NCBI RefSeq assembly: GCF_001411555.2 | Contig: NC_049903.1 | Span: 11,218,362-11,282,361 of the forward strand | Direction: 5' to 3' | DNA length: 64,000 nt | DNA from: Juglans regia | Taxonomy: Eukaryota > Streptophyta > Magnoliopsida > Fagales > Juglandaceae | Part shown: one piece after another, positions 50,072-62,308 of the stretch | Layout: every line of letters starts with the position of its first letter | Position numbering within the stretch: position 1 is the first letter of the stretch | Notes under the pieces: generated by a model | The model's database searches: none | Told to the model about the DNA's origin: nothing | The model's input: only the letters and a program-made list of their open reading frames with translations | Translations under genes and position numbers: made by a program

Positions 50072-53000
50072 TCATAGGTCTATAGGGATTCTCAAACCAT
50101 CATGCGCAAGCATCACAGGTATTCCTTCCCTGAATACATTCAATGGGACAACAGAACATGAGTATCTTACTTTAATGTTAAAACCATAACCTATGGCCAT
50201 GGTAAAACAAGAGAATCGTGTCAATTGTTTTTTTTTTTATTGTAAACAAAATTTTATTGATCATGAGAATAGGCATTTGGACCAGTGAGATTGTGATTCA
50301 TTCTTAAGAAAGGGGTGATAGGTTTGTACCTTTTGGACCACTCCATCAGAACTTCATTGTCCTTGTGGTGATCAAACTCATGAGTCATTCCAATTAACAG
50401 GGCTTGCTTAGGACATATCCTCTTCAAAGCTTCAAGTGTCTGCAAAATTAGTTAATTTGACATGAGCAGGATGTAACCTTTAAGGAGAATGCATAAATAT
50501 TAAACTTATCAGGAGATGAACAGACCTGTGGCAAGCAAAAGTGGACATTATGGGATCCTTTCTGTGCACAGAAAAAAGCAAATCAGAATATAACAAGATT
50601 AATTAGTGGGAATCAGAACAAAATTAATAAAAAGCAAAATAAAAACAGAAATGGAAAAACATGTATGAGCAGATATAAAAACATGTAGCATAAGGGAATA
50701 GATTGAAGAGAGTTTATTCTAGTACACAACATATCACGTCATTACATGACACTACAAGTGGCAATAAATGCTCTCAGACCATGTATATCATCTTACATAT
50801 AAATACATATATCATCATATCATTGATGCATGATATATGTCAAGAAAAACTCCTACTATCTAATAATGATCATCCTATCATTGATGCCAGCTATCTTGTC
50901 ATTACATCCAATGCCCCTCAAAACTCAATGTTAGTGATGTGTATTCATGGAAGAGTTGTCTTTACCTATTACATGTATTAAAAAGGAATTTGCTGACCTT
51001 ATACAATGTATCCAATATAAGAATATCCAACTGTCCAGCACCATTTTTTGAAATAACTGTGAAATCAAAATTCACCATTACATAGAGATTAGAAGACACA
51101 ATAACATATATAGTAATTCTTGTTATATTAAAAATTCTTAAAAGATAACACACAAACCTTCAAAAAATGTTTATGGATAAAAAATCTCAAGAATATAATT
51201 TAAAGTGACCCAAAATACGACTATTATCCAAACTCTAGCATCTGCTATGATTTCCAGTTTGGTTTAGAATATACTATTTCATTTTGGCAGGAAAATACAA
51301 CAGAGGCCTGAAAAGAGAACTGTTCATTCATTCTTTTCCTACTAGATTTTGGGACTCATGGATGGGTGTTCTGTACATCCTTGCGTTTACTTATCCAGTT
51401 AGGGTCAAAATAATCCAAAACAACTAATGTAATCGTTTAAAAAACAAAGAACTAAAACAATAGTATCAAACAAAGAACATGAATTAAGGTGCAGAAAGCA
51501 AGCTACCTATCCTGACAGGACACACAAACCATAGATACCATCGAACCATGTTAAGCCAAATGGGAGAATATAAGCTAAATTCTAAATTAAGCTCTATATA
51601 CCTAAAGTTCAATATTGGTTCTAATTTTGTCCCTACTTAAAAGAAAGAAACGATCAAGTAACTGAAGAAGTATTGAAATAGGCACAAAAGGGATTACAAT
51701 ACACATGCGTGCACACTCACACACGGATACAGGCACAGATGCATTCGTATATATATGTAAACAAGCACATAAAAGCGCATGTATGTATCTGAGTGTGTGT
51801 GTGTGTGTGTATGCCCTCACCATATTCTGTCTTCGGAGGAATGCGTGAAACATCAGATATATAAGCTACTCTACACTTGTCACCAAAGAGGAAACCCAAA
51901 CATATGTAATCTTCTCCATGCATCACCTACAATGAGAACATTGGCGTTACATACTAAGACGTTCACAAGAAACAGTAGACACATATATTATAATTAAGGA
52001 ACATCTGGGGTTACTAACCGGCAAAGGAACAACTTCCAGGCCTGATGCAGAAAAAGGTTTTTCACAGTCGTTCTCTATTATCTTCCAGTCAAGCTGTGAT
52101 ACCCGCCTCACTTCTTGACCTTCTTTAAGTTTCTTCTGAACCAAGTATGGAAATTTCTCCGAAATGCTTTTATAAATAATATAACACAAATGTCAGGTAA
52201 TGGAGTATTTATATTGGAGCATGAAATGTCAAGCATGATGCATATTAGTATATCCTAAACCATTTTACATGAACTCACCTCCTGATTTGAATTGGGAGGT
52301 GTCACACTCTACACCCCCACAATCTACTAGTTTGAAAGAATTGTTGTGTTCTCCTGCCATCTAAATTGGATGTCAAGTCTAACAGAAGTGAATGCATGTG
52401 ATGTGCTTTTGACTCTATAACCCTCTTAACAGCTGAGAAGCATGCAAAATGACCTAAATGCCTCCTCAAATACCAAAGTTTGGATAATTAGAAAAGACAT
52501 CTATTGATATTGAGAAAGGGCAACGCCTTAGTACACAAGGAGTATAAAAGAGATACACCTAACTATGAAAAGCAAAAAGATCCATAAAGATGTGAAGACT
52601 ATAATTTGGAATACAAGTGTGAGCAGCTATCCAATGATAAAAAGTTAAAGAAAAAAAAAAAGCCTAAAGATTCACCAGTCTTCTCACAATCTTCAGAGCT
52701 GTGGTTATTCTTTTTCTCCACATGCACCTAATGAAACCATTTTCCACAAAGTTTCACTTTGAGCAAAAAAGCTGGAATTCTAATGGTTGGAGAATTGGGA
52801 GCCGTTACGAGCAGCCATCCAAGCATAGAATTGTTTATGGATTTCAAATCTGTAGGTCCTCATGGTCTTCAAAAATTCAGGCATTGAATCTTGCCAAATC
52901 CACCACGTTACGCACATTGGTACCATCATATCAGGATTATAGGGAGGATTCTTTGCTCATTCAATCTTATTTAACATTCATCTATAATTGAAAAAACATA

Positions 53001-56000
53001 TCACCGGACTCCATATTTTTTTTTTTTTTTTGTTAAATGGAAAGATGGCAAACTCCACAGTCTATAGATTTATATGATTGGGTTTGGATCTAATAGTAAT
53101 TCCATCACATGTGAAACTAGATAAGGCCTCATCCCTCTTGAAAGCTCAGTGTACAAAAAAGGGGAAAACAAGATATAAGCACCTTTCCATTGCATGCTGA
53201 GTTAGGTATATGGGAGTGGGATCAATATCATTTGTAGGACTATGGGGTTGCACAGCACGTATGTCATCCAAACCAAGAACTGCATCAGCATGTTCATGAG
53301 TCAAAATAATCTGCAATTGACACAGTATTAAGTTCTATATCTCAGTAAAAGCAGGGTTTCAGTTATCAAGCAAATTGAGATTCAGTATTAAATTACCAAA
53401 AAGCACACAACATTAAATGCAAATCCATAAGAAATAAATGAAAATGCTCAAATACAAGAGTCAATAAGATTCATCAACGTCCAAAGCTCAATCCACTCAC
53501 CTTTTACTTTGATGGACTGTAGATTTTCATACATTCTGGTGAATCAAGCACAAGGAATCAAAATGAAAAGAAAAATAAAGGACATAAATTTCAATGAACG
53601 ATCAATGTGATGGACCACAGATTTTGGGTGTGCATAGAAGAACTTTTTTTTTTTTTTATGATAAGTAATCAAAGATATATTAATAAAGATAGGCAATGCC
53701 CAAGTACACAAGATGGTATACAAGAGAAAAGACCTATCTAGGTCGAAGTAAGAGAAACTAGAAAGTCATGAAAAGTCAGGCCATTAAAATCTAAAGCAAT
53801 GGCCCATAGAAATAAAGTACGAAAAAAAAACGTTCTAAGTTCCTCTGAAGACCGCTCTTTGTTTTCGAAAGTCCAATCATTGCGCTCTTGCCATATACAC
53901 CACATAATACAGATCGGGATCATATTCCACACCGCCTTGATTTGTTGTGCTCCTCTCGGAAGTGTCTAGCTGGCCAATAGATCTACCACTATTGCAGGCA
54001 TAACAATGGCTAACTCTATCCTGCTAATACTTCAACCCATAAGACTCTAGTAGTCGCACAGTGTAGCAAACGGTGATCCACTGTCTCGCCAGCTCTCTTG
54101 CACATGCAACACTAGTCTAGAATGACTAAACGGCGCTTCCTCAGATTGTCAATAGTCAGAATCTTCCCTAATGCTGCTGTCCAAGTAAAGGAGATCGCTT
54201 TCGGAGGCGCCTTATTTCTCCAGATTCTCCTCCATGGGAACGGGGTGTTGGCAACTTGGGAAAGGGACTTATAAAAGGATTAAACTGAGAAAATGCCCTT
54301 ACCCGTAGGCGTCCACCACAGCCTATCGACTTGCTGTCCATTCAGCTTCATGGAATAAAGTAAGCTGAAAAATGCCTCAAAGGTGTCCACTTCCCAGTCT
54401 TGTGCCGCTCTACTAAATGTGACGTTCCACTGAACTTGGTCCCCTGTTAGAAGCATAAGGTCCTCTATTGAAACTTCCTGGTTACATGCCAATTGAAAAA
54501 TAGCTAGAAATGTATCTTTTAGGGCCTCATTCCCACACCATATGTCCTTCCAAAATTTAATGCGAGAACCCCTCCCCAACACCAATTTAAAGAGGCTACT
54601 AAAATCCCCCCACCCCTTCCTAATGTGTTTCCAAACTCCCACACCTCTAGGCCCGTAGACATCTTCAGTACACCATCCCCCCCACATGCTTCCATATTTA
54701 CAGTCAATCACCAGCTTCCAAAGGCTTCTGTCTTGTTATTATACCTCCATAACCACTTCCCAAGCAGGGCCCGATTGAAAATTCTCAGGTTTTTGATACC
54801 CAAACCACCAGATGAGATTGGTGTACACACCTTATCCCAGCTGACCAGGTGAAATTTGAATTCATCCCCTAGCCCACCCCATAAGAAATCACGGTACAAT
54901 TTATCAATCTGAGCCGCTACCCTGGCGGACAATTGAAACAAAGATAAAAAGTATGTAGGTAGGTTAGAAAGGGTACTCTTGATAAGAGTCAAACGGCCAC
55001 CTTTCGTCAAGTACAATCTTTTCCACCCTGCCAATTTCTGTCCTATCTTCTCTATGACTGAATCCCGTATGGATGAGGCCCTTGCTGCAGCCCCCAACGA
55101 CAATCCTAGATAGGTAATCGGAAGAGAGGCTACCTTGCACCCAAGAATACTAGCTAGCTGCCTAGTATTACTCACGTTCCCCACTGGCACTAACTTTGAC
55201 TTGTCAAAGTTCACTTTCAAGCCTGATGCTGCTTGAAAGCATAGTAACAAAGCCCTCAACTGGTTTTGATCCGCCTCACAGAAAATGAGTGTATCATCTG
55301 CAAAAAGTAAATGAGACAAAGTAATAATACCCCTACTGGGATCACCAATCGTAAATCCGGTCACAAACCTGTGCATAACCGCCACCGATGTCATCCTACT
55401 CAAGGCCTCCATAATAATAACAAAGAGAAGTGGGGACAAAGGATCTCCTTGCCTTAGACCTCGAGAGCTACGGAAGAAGCCGGTAGGGCAACCATTAATC
55501 AATATTGAGTATCTGGCTGTGGATATGCACCAACTAATCCAATTACGCCACCTAGGCCCGAAGCTACGCCTCCCCAACAAATACAGGAGGAAGTCCCAAT
55601 TGACGTGGTCATATGCCTTTTCCATATCTAACTTACAAATAATACATGTGGAGCCAGTCTTTAATCTGCTATCCAAGCCTCATTCGCTATAAGGACTGAA
55701 TCCAAAATTTGTCGCCCCTTAACAAATGCATTTTGTGGTTTCGAAATAATCTTGCTCAAAACCGCTCCCAGTCTGTTAGCAAGGACCTTGGATATAATTT
55801 TATACACCCCATTCACAAGGCTAATGGGTCGAAAATCCTTTACCTCCACCGCTCCCGTCTTCTTTGGAATCAACGCTATAAAAGTAGCATTAAGGCTTTT
55901 CTCAAACTTTCCAACCAAGAATACTTCCTGAAACACATTCATAATATCCACTTTCACCACCTCCCAGTAAGATTGGAAGAAACCCATCGAGAAACCATCT

Positions 56001-59000
56001 GGACCAGGAGCTTTGTCTTTACTCATACGTTTGACTACATCATACACTTCCCTCTCCTCAAAATTCCTCTCCAACCAAGAGGCTTCCTGAGGCGTAATAG
56101 TGCAAAAAACAAGACCATCCAGCTTTGGCCTCCATCCCACACGCTCTGTTAACAGTTGATCATAGAAGTCCACCCCATGGTCATGAATCACAGCATAGAA
56201 GAACTTCTCCCAGGCCCATTTATTACTCTAGAGATAGGGAGAGATGGAGATGGAGAGAACTCACGTAAATCGTCAAGGTCTTACAGCTTTCCCATTATAA
56301 TAGAAACCCTGTGAAACTTTGCCAACAAGTATGATCATTGAAACTATTAAGCCTACATAATATTAAAATAAACAATTGATTTTTTTTTTAAACACATAAT
56401 GGGTTGATAGGAAATGAGCAAATCAGGGTTTCCAGCACACATGACGAGTCAAGTGTAGTGTGCTTTCAGCTTCATTCAAACTACAATAGATATATTGATA
56501 CAGATATGGTTTGAAAGATATATATATATATATATATATATTGAACAATGTACTATTTTATGTTTTTACCCAATCAACCTTCTCATGGCCTTATAAAAGA
56601 ACTAGACACCAAGTCTACCATTCTTAATCAACCTCAAACACTAACAAAACATCACATTTAACAATGGGTATGATAAATTAAACATAAATCAACAGACTCC
56701 AACACCTAGGGGTGAACAGAGCAAGGCAATAATAATTGCCAAATTATCATTTTGATAAGTAATAATTGCCAAATTATCAACACCCAAACCAACCAAGCCC
56801 TTTTTATGAGTCCTTATGTATGAGTCAAATTAAGCCTACAAAGTCTTAAAGCTAATGAATAGGATTCGGGTACATGATCCTCTATCAACATTTTGCTGTG
56901 TGAAGGGCCATATCCTTTGTTAATAAATTCAATTTTTTTATTTTTTATTTTTATAACTGAGGGTGTCCGGGCCAGCTTGCGCGCACCTTGACTAATCCCA
57001 CAGGGCCCTAAAGTTATCGACAAGGTAAACCTTCAGTGGCCCTAAGGGGACTCGAACTGGTGACCATTGGGGAGCAAACCCAAGGCCGGACCAGCTGAGC
57101 TATCCCTCAGGGTTTCGATCTTTTTTATCCATTCACCCTTCTCTTGTTCTTGGGGTTTGAACATAAATCATGAACGTTAATGGCTGTCTATGCCAATGAT
57201 CCTTGTACAAATGGTGTCTCCTCTCCCAATTGGTAAGGGACGGGTCACACAATCTCATGTCAGAACAATTCGAGGGAAAACCTAGGAACTAACTTTTTCA
57301 GAATGATCCTGGGGAAAATATATAGTTAGAATTTAATAAATTATGGGGACACAAATCTAAAACTTAAAATACAATAAACTGAGACCAAAATAAAAGAAAC
57401 AAACCATAAACTATGAAATAGTTATTCAAATGAGTCTTATTCGCACCTATCTTTATGAGATATAAACCTTAGCCTTGTCAACTAAAGCAAATAATATAAT
57501 AGTGAAAAATATAAAATCCTGGCATAGGCAACAAAAGCACGATTATATATAGTCAACATAAGCATACAACACGAAATCAAAATAACTCAAAACACAGATC
57601 TGACTAGGTACTGAACCATCATAATCTGCATTTATATTATTAGATCTATATACACTAAATATGTCCAGCTGATTCTTATTTCATTGGTGCTGCTTCAGCC
57701 AGGCTTCTGGATAATCAAAAAGTCAAAGGAAAGTCACACAGTGAACGAAGGTGATGCTAGACACAACAGCAAAAGTTCATTTGCCATGTTGGCATGAGTT
57801 GATTTTATGTAAGGATCATTTTTCAACATTATGTGTTATGCATACAGTACCACAAAATAAAGAAATGCAAGCAAAAAATATTTTTAAATTTCCTAGCCCC
57901 CAGTGATTTGGGGAAGGAAGGAGTTGGCCAAAATACAATGTATGAGTTTTTAGGGGAAAAGAAAAAGAAAACATATAGTTCTCATGGTTGACTGAACACA
58001 TTTATCAGGTGAATGAAGTTGTTGTATACTTTTACGAGGCATCCAAACAAGTTCCTAACATGTCATTTTACAATAGATCACATGCGCTATATATCATAGG
58101 TAATCACAAACATGAGAACAAATAAATGGGTAAAGAATGCTCACAGAATCCACTCTAGGAATCTTATGGAGGGTAAACCACCGAAGTACTTGCTCCCGAA
58201 AAGTCTTCCCAACATCAATCAATATATAGCTGTGATTACCCTCTCTTTCACAATAATCAATTAGAAGGGATGTGTTGCACCTGTAGATCGATAAACCATA
58301 AAAATCCAACACAGCTACACAGGTCATGGACAGAAAACAAGGGCATAAAAAAATTACACCCACATAATTTTAAACGTTCAACTCAATTCCTTTTACATGT
58401 TCCAAGTCCATCTTTTTGCTATTAACAAGATAGATTTGCCTTAGCCAAAGTACAAATGTAGTGGCATTGTGGTTGGTGAAGTGAACATATATATACCCCT
58501 TTTGGGCTCCATGCACGGTGGACGTAGGTCTTCAAGGTTGAAACACTTTACGCATCTATTGTGCCTATTATCATCATAGAATTCTTATTTACTGATAAAA
58601 AAAAATCTCTTGTCTTGTCACTCAATATTCTTTCAAATATTTTATTTATGTTTTAACTCATCATCAGAGCCGCTTTATTATGGCTTCTAACAAATTCTTT
58701 TACTTCTGTTCATTCTATTCAGAGATGGCCTTAGAATCATGGATTCTGTTGCCTATAAAACCACCAAATATACCACCTTCACGCCTCTGGTCCACATTCC
58801 ACATGCATTACATATGCCTCCTTGTATCAGTGCCTTGAAGTTGTTTTCTCCATTAGCAATATCTTCACTTATAAGAAAACAAGTTGTTTTCTTCATTCTT
58901 ATTTATTAAAAAAATAAAAAAATCGTTTTCTCCATTAATGCACTAGTTACTTACACCTTCTGGTTCTGCCCCTGCCAGCAGCGGACCTCAATTCGTAGTT

Positions 59001-59581
59001 TGGTCAGTTTAGTTTGGGACTTCCCTATCTTTCTGGCCTAAATCAACCAATCTAATTCACATTATACGATTTGGCCACTTTTTTTATAAATCAAAGTTCC
59101 CACCTCGAGTTTTTGTGGATGTTAAAGTACTAAAAGGCCTTTGTATAATATCAACCACAACTGTACTACGATGCTTCACCAAAACAATTTTAGTGAACTT
59201 ATAACTGTGGTAGAAGATATCGGCTCAATTTTAGTGCACTTATAACTATGGTAGAATATATCTTCTATAGAAACCCATTTGCTCGTACCATATATGTAAT
59301 TTTTATTATAAGTAGTTGTACCGTATAATTAAGATGATGACAATAAAAAGACATAGCTCCTTTGGACCTTGTGCACGGTGGATGTAGGTCACCTGAAATC
59401 TTTGTCTTCCCTCTTTCTTTCTACCACAATAGTCTTCCACTTCTTTTAATTTTTTTTAACATTTTAATACATCCAATACATTTCTCGATGACCCAAAACA
59501 AGGCTACTTCCTAAAATCTAAAGTCATCCGTTTTTGAGGAATTTAGCTTTCTCAGTCTCCCAACTAACGCAAATAGGGAGG

Positions 59582-59615
<34 letters not shown>

Positions 59616-59988
59616 CAGAATTCCAAATTCCTTTTCCTTTCCTAAACTTACTCTGCAACCAAACAAAGCATATAAAGTAACCAATCAGCTACAAAACATG
59701 CCCCAAAGTGGAATGCCAGATCTACCGTCAACTATTTCCCAAAGACATACAGAATCGACGTCAAATACTCGAACAAAACAATTAAGAACCTAGTCACCTG
59801 TAATTAGGATTCTGCATTGGTGGGACCGACAATGCCTGGAAGCAGATGTTGCAGGGGGGATCGGACGGCTGGATCAGGCACCTTGCGTTGGGAACGGCGC
59901 TGGAGCACCCAGTCCCGAGGAAGATAAGAGCAGACGATGAGCCGAGATCAGGAGAGTTGCCGTTTCCTGCGAGGATAGGGTTCGCCAT
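50072..59988 (-). CDS. Metallo-beta-lactamase-fold hydrolase (nine exons, 323 aa)
   Basis: Exons in coding order: 59798-59988, 58145-58280, 53183-53310, 52019-52166, 51821-51926, 50998-51056, 50526-50561, 50330-50439, 50072-50129 (972 nt, GT..AG, phases agree). The protein starts [20 protein letters not shown] and quickly reaches [14 protein letters not shown], the first strand and loop of the fold. The metal-binding signature is [16 protein letters not shown] (about residues 112-127), the HxHxDA variant I associate with this PhnP-like subfamily. Further conserved parts are [37 protein letters not shown] and [13 protein letters not shown]. It ends [10 protein letters not shown]. No transit peptide is evident. 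The family includes Arabidopsis At1g30300 and fission yeast C777.06c; the substrate is unknown to me. The 4.8 kb intron 2 carries a LINE and a SINE, yet all exons remain intact. Confidence 0.93.
50228..50258 (-). terminator. Possible intronic polyadenylation signal in hydrolase intron 8
   Basis: On the coding strand AATAAA (complement of 50253-50258) overlaps an in-frame TAA that ends the exon 9 read-through frame. It is followed by a genomic A11 run (complement of 50228-50238). Use of this site would give an mRNA with a different C-terminus. The A run could instead be a retrotransposon tail. Confidence 0.3.
51793..51811. repeat. (GT)n microsatellite in a hydrolase intron
   Basis: A short uninterrupted GT run lies 8 bp from the exon 6 donor, on its intron side. 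Confidence 0.85.
52500..52580 (-). mobile_element. LINE 3' end fragment
   Basis: TGATATTGAGAAAGGGCAAC, CTTAGTACACAAGGAGTATA and AAAAGAGATACACCTAACTA parallel the 3' end of the LINE at 53.66-53.75 kb (AGGCAATGCCCAAGTACACA, then GGTATACAAGAG). Only this short tail is left, in a hydrolase intron. The T-rich end is not preserved. Confidence 0.45.
53738..54711 (-). pseudogene. LINE C-terminal region, zf-RVT-like remnant
   Basis: A frame at 54280-54711 includes [15 protein letters not shown], a segment typical downstream of plant LINE reverse transcriptase. Closer to the 3' end an open stretch has [19 protein letters not shown] (53738-53932). Between them, minus-strand fragments such as a cysteine pair followed by HRLLHC suggest the zf-RVT zinc knuckle, with several stop codons. 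Confidence 0.75.
54708..56191 (-). pseudogene. LINE reverse transcriptase, broken by frameshifts
   Basis: Two overlapping frames on the minus strand, 55661-56191 and 54708-55676, together cover a non-LTR reverse transcriptase. Visible landmarks are [59 protein letters not shown] and the catalytic [14 protein letters not shown] (FADD form). The frames shift by one nucleotide near 55,67x within the ANEAW/DSRLKTG region. The frame ends at 54708 and the downstream connection region continues in another frame (54280-54711). The protein cannot be made in full. Confidence 0.9.
56515..56540. repeat. (AT)n microsatellite
   Basis: A short perfect AT run in hydrolase intron 2. Confidence 0.9.
56959..57114 (-). 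mobile_element. tRNA-derived SINE in hydrolase intron 2
   Basis: The minus strand begins CCCTGAGGGATAGCTCAGC. An A box TAGCTCAGCTGG (complement of 57091-57102) and a B box AGTTCGAGTCC (complement of 57048-57058) have the spacing of an internal RNA polymerase III promoter. A tRNA-unrelated body follows, ending GGCCCGGACACCCTC and an A-rich tail (complement of 56,933-56,955). This is a SINE and not a tRNA gene, since no cloverleaf 3' half closes. Confidence 0.75.
59584..59613. repeat. (GA)n microsatellite in hydrolase intron 1
   Basis: About 15 perfect GA dinucleotides within the first intron, 185 bp from the exon 1 donor. Confidence 0.95.
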
Positions 59989-60118
59989 TGCCGTAGAACA
60001 CGTGAGAGAAGGGTCTGGTTGGTGGCCGTACCGGGCTGGGCGTTGGGTGTATGAAGAAGTGCTTGTGAAAGGAGAACAGTGGCGTAGAGTGAACGAGGGG
60101 AGGAAGGTTCCTCGGGGT

Positions 60119-60126
60119 TATTTATA
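60119..60126 (-). promoter_or_regulatory. TATA box of the hydrolase gene
   Basis: The minus strand reads CCACTATAAATAACCCCGAG. TATAAATA lies about 130 bp upstream of the ATG, in a locally GC-rich promoter. It predicts a short leader of about 100 nt starting near 60,090. Confidence 0.6.
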
Positions 60127-60179
60127 GTGGAGTTCATCGCCCGCAGAAGCCAACGGTTTCTGCGCTTGGACATTTGTAC

Positions 60180-61170
60180 ACGTGGCTTTCATTTACTGCT
60201 CTGGTTCTTTCCCCCATTTTACTATTTTTCTTCCATAAATTTTTATTGGGATACGAGGCAGTAACTACTAAGAAATCACGGCATATTTACTTGAAATTCT
60301 TCTGAATCAATTCAACGTAGGCGTATATTATAATTTCAAAATTTCTACGTCCAGTTATTTTTATATTTTATTTTATTTTATTTTATTAATATAATTAATT
60401 GTATTATTTTTTTAATATAAAATAATTATTTTTATCAATCATATTAATAGAATGTATAAAAAATATATAAAATTAATTATATATATCATAATTCTTATAA
60501 TTTATTACAAGATATTGGGAGACAAATATTTTAATTAAAAAAATGAAAATACAATCTATACTTTTAATTTTATTGATAATATATCAATGGAAAATTTTAA
60601 ATTTAAATTAAAAAAATAAAATACTGATAAAATGGGATTACGTATAATATTACATATATGTGTACCACTACTCATAAAAAAAAATTAATGATTTACATTA
60701 TAAAAACAAAATTAAAGTATTAAAGATAATTGAGTCAATGATGACTAAAATTATTAGTTTTTTTTTAATTAAAAAATACGTTATTACAGAAAATCACACG
60801 TCTCTAATATGTTTAAAGAGGACAAGACAATTAAATAAACTGTTTTAAAAAAAAAATCTCCCAATTTAGTATAAAAGGATATCTTTATTCTATTTTAAAT
60901 TAAAAAACAAACAAGTCTAAATTTTCCATTTTGTAAATGATGGACAGTTTATAGTGAGAAAGTTATTACTCCTTAAGCTGCACACAAATGTAGCAAATTC
61001 CAAGAGCCAGCAAAAGCTGATCACGAATTGAAATCCAAGCCAGATGAGAATAGTCTAGCAAAAGTTCACGTGTAGAATTAATTAGTACCGCTACTTTCTT
61101 AAACAATATTTTATTTTTACTATCTATTATATTGTTATTTTAATTACTGTTGAATATTTTATCATAGATT
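60180..61170. other. AT-rich spacer between hydrolase promoter and pararetrovirus
   Basis: Mostly A/T-rich sequence without a gene. It may include the upstream regulatory region of the viral element; no primer-binding site was recognised. Confidence 0.5.
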
Positions 61171-61172
61171 AT

Positions 61173-61440
61173 TATTATGCTCATAATACTGATTATCGTG
61201 ATTTGTATGAATTGAAATGTAAAGAATACAATTTAAGACTTGAACTAGAGATATTAATGAATAACATAAAAGATTTTAAAAGACAACAACAAGAGATGAG
61301 ATTATATATTAATGATGAGTAAATATTATATATATCAAAGTAGACAATCAGCAATAGAATATCTAGAAGCTGATTGCACCTTTTTAAGAAACGAGATTAA
61401 AAGTGTAAGAAATCATTTAACTATTCTTATTTTATAAAAA
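61173..61440 (+). pseudogene. Small helical ORFs at the 5' end of the endogenous pararetrovirus
   Basis: An open stretch rich in Glu, Lys, Leu and Asn ends with TAA at 61320-61322. A second begins with ATG at 61312 in another frame, overlaps the first stop, and ends near 61436 just before an A12 run. Their charged, helix-prone composition recalls the small 5' proteins of caulimovirids. Function is not assignable. Confidence 0.45.
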
Positions 61441-61663
61441 AAAAAAAAGAGTAAAAAATCACTGATACAGATTTTTACAAAGATAACCGATAACTAAAGA
61501 AGAAGAAGTATATTAAGAAGTTTGTGTTGGTAAGCCATGAAAAACCGATGGTCAGCCCATATATGCAGAAGGCTTTAAGGGTGCTCTCGGTGGTGTTCCC
61601 TCAAATTCTTAATCTACTTAATCCTCATTGGGTATAGGAATATTTGTTTAAAAACCTGTTTCA

Positions 61664-62308
61664 ATGAAATCTTTATTCAAAACTAAGGAACCTACTAATA
61701 TTATTCCCACAGAACCTAATAACATCAATCAAGAAGATTATAGTATAATAGATATAGAAAGAAACTTATAAGACTGGACAATTCTTAATGTTCCAAATCA
61801 TCAAATATACAAACAGTCTACTTTTTCTAAAATATCATTTCTTACGAATTATACGATTAAAACAGTAGAAAAAACTATTAGTTTAAATAATGATTATGAA
61901 TCATTACACTTATTAACAAAGGAAACAACTAATCGTCACAAAGAACAGAAATTCTCTTTCATACATATTGGATAAGTACAAGTGGCTATAAAACCACTTA
62001 CTAGAAGTGGATTAAACACCTCAGTATTACTCTGTTTAAGAGATGGAAGGCACTATAATTTTCATGATTCTTTACTTGGAATGGTAGAATCAAGTCTGTT
62101 TGAAGGACCAGTATATTTTAATTGTTATCCCAATTATTCCCTTTCATTATTTGATACCAATATTTTACATTTTTTAATATTAAATATTAAAACAAATGGT
62201 TATCATATGATGAAAGGATCACATCCTTTAACAGTAGTTTATAGGATACACTATAAATTAATGAAAACAACATTAGAGCCACAAGCTCTTATTACCAGTC
62301 CAAAATGA
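61664..62308 (+). pseudogene. Movement-protein-like region of the endogenous pararetrovirus
   Basis: An ATG at 61664 opens a frame interrupted by TAA at 61769 and 61973, then by TGA at 62306. The best-preserved part (61982-62305) has AIKPLTRSGLNTSVLLCLRD and GPVYFNCYPNY, which I associate with the 30K-type movement proteins of caulimovirids that act at plasmodesmata. Three stops make it non-functional. Confidence 0.65.

Larger units (their letters stand above)
53646..56192 (-). mobile_element. 5'-truncated LINE (non-LTR retrotransposon) in hydrolase intron 2
   Basis: The insert is bounded by a 14 bp direct repeat, GCATAGAAGAACTT, at 53632-53645 and 56193-56206, a target-site duplication. A T14 run (53644-53657) is the poly(A) tail on the minus strand. 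Reverse transcriptase frames cover most of it. ORF1 and the endonuclease domain are missing, as expected from 5' truncation during target-primed reverse transcription. Length is about 2.55 kb. It has the same orientation as the host gene. Confidence 0.92.

Noticed and set aside
55709..56152. 147-codon plus-strand frame
   Set aside because: It is the antisense shadow of the LINE reverse transcriptase.
57040..57114. tRNA gene
   Set aside because: A and B boxes are present, but the sequence does not close as a cloverleaf and continues into a SINE body with an A-rich tail.
59874..60173. 99-codon minus-strand frame near the hydrolase start
   Set aside because: It lies in another frame over the same promoter and first exon; the in-frame ATG at 59988 leads directly to the conserved fold.
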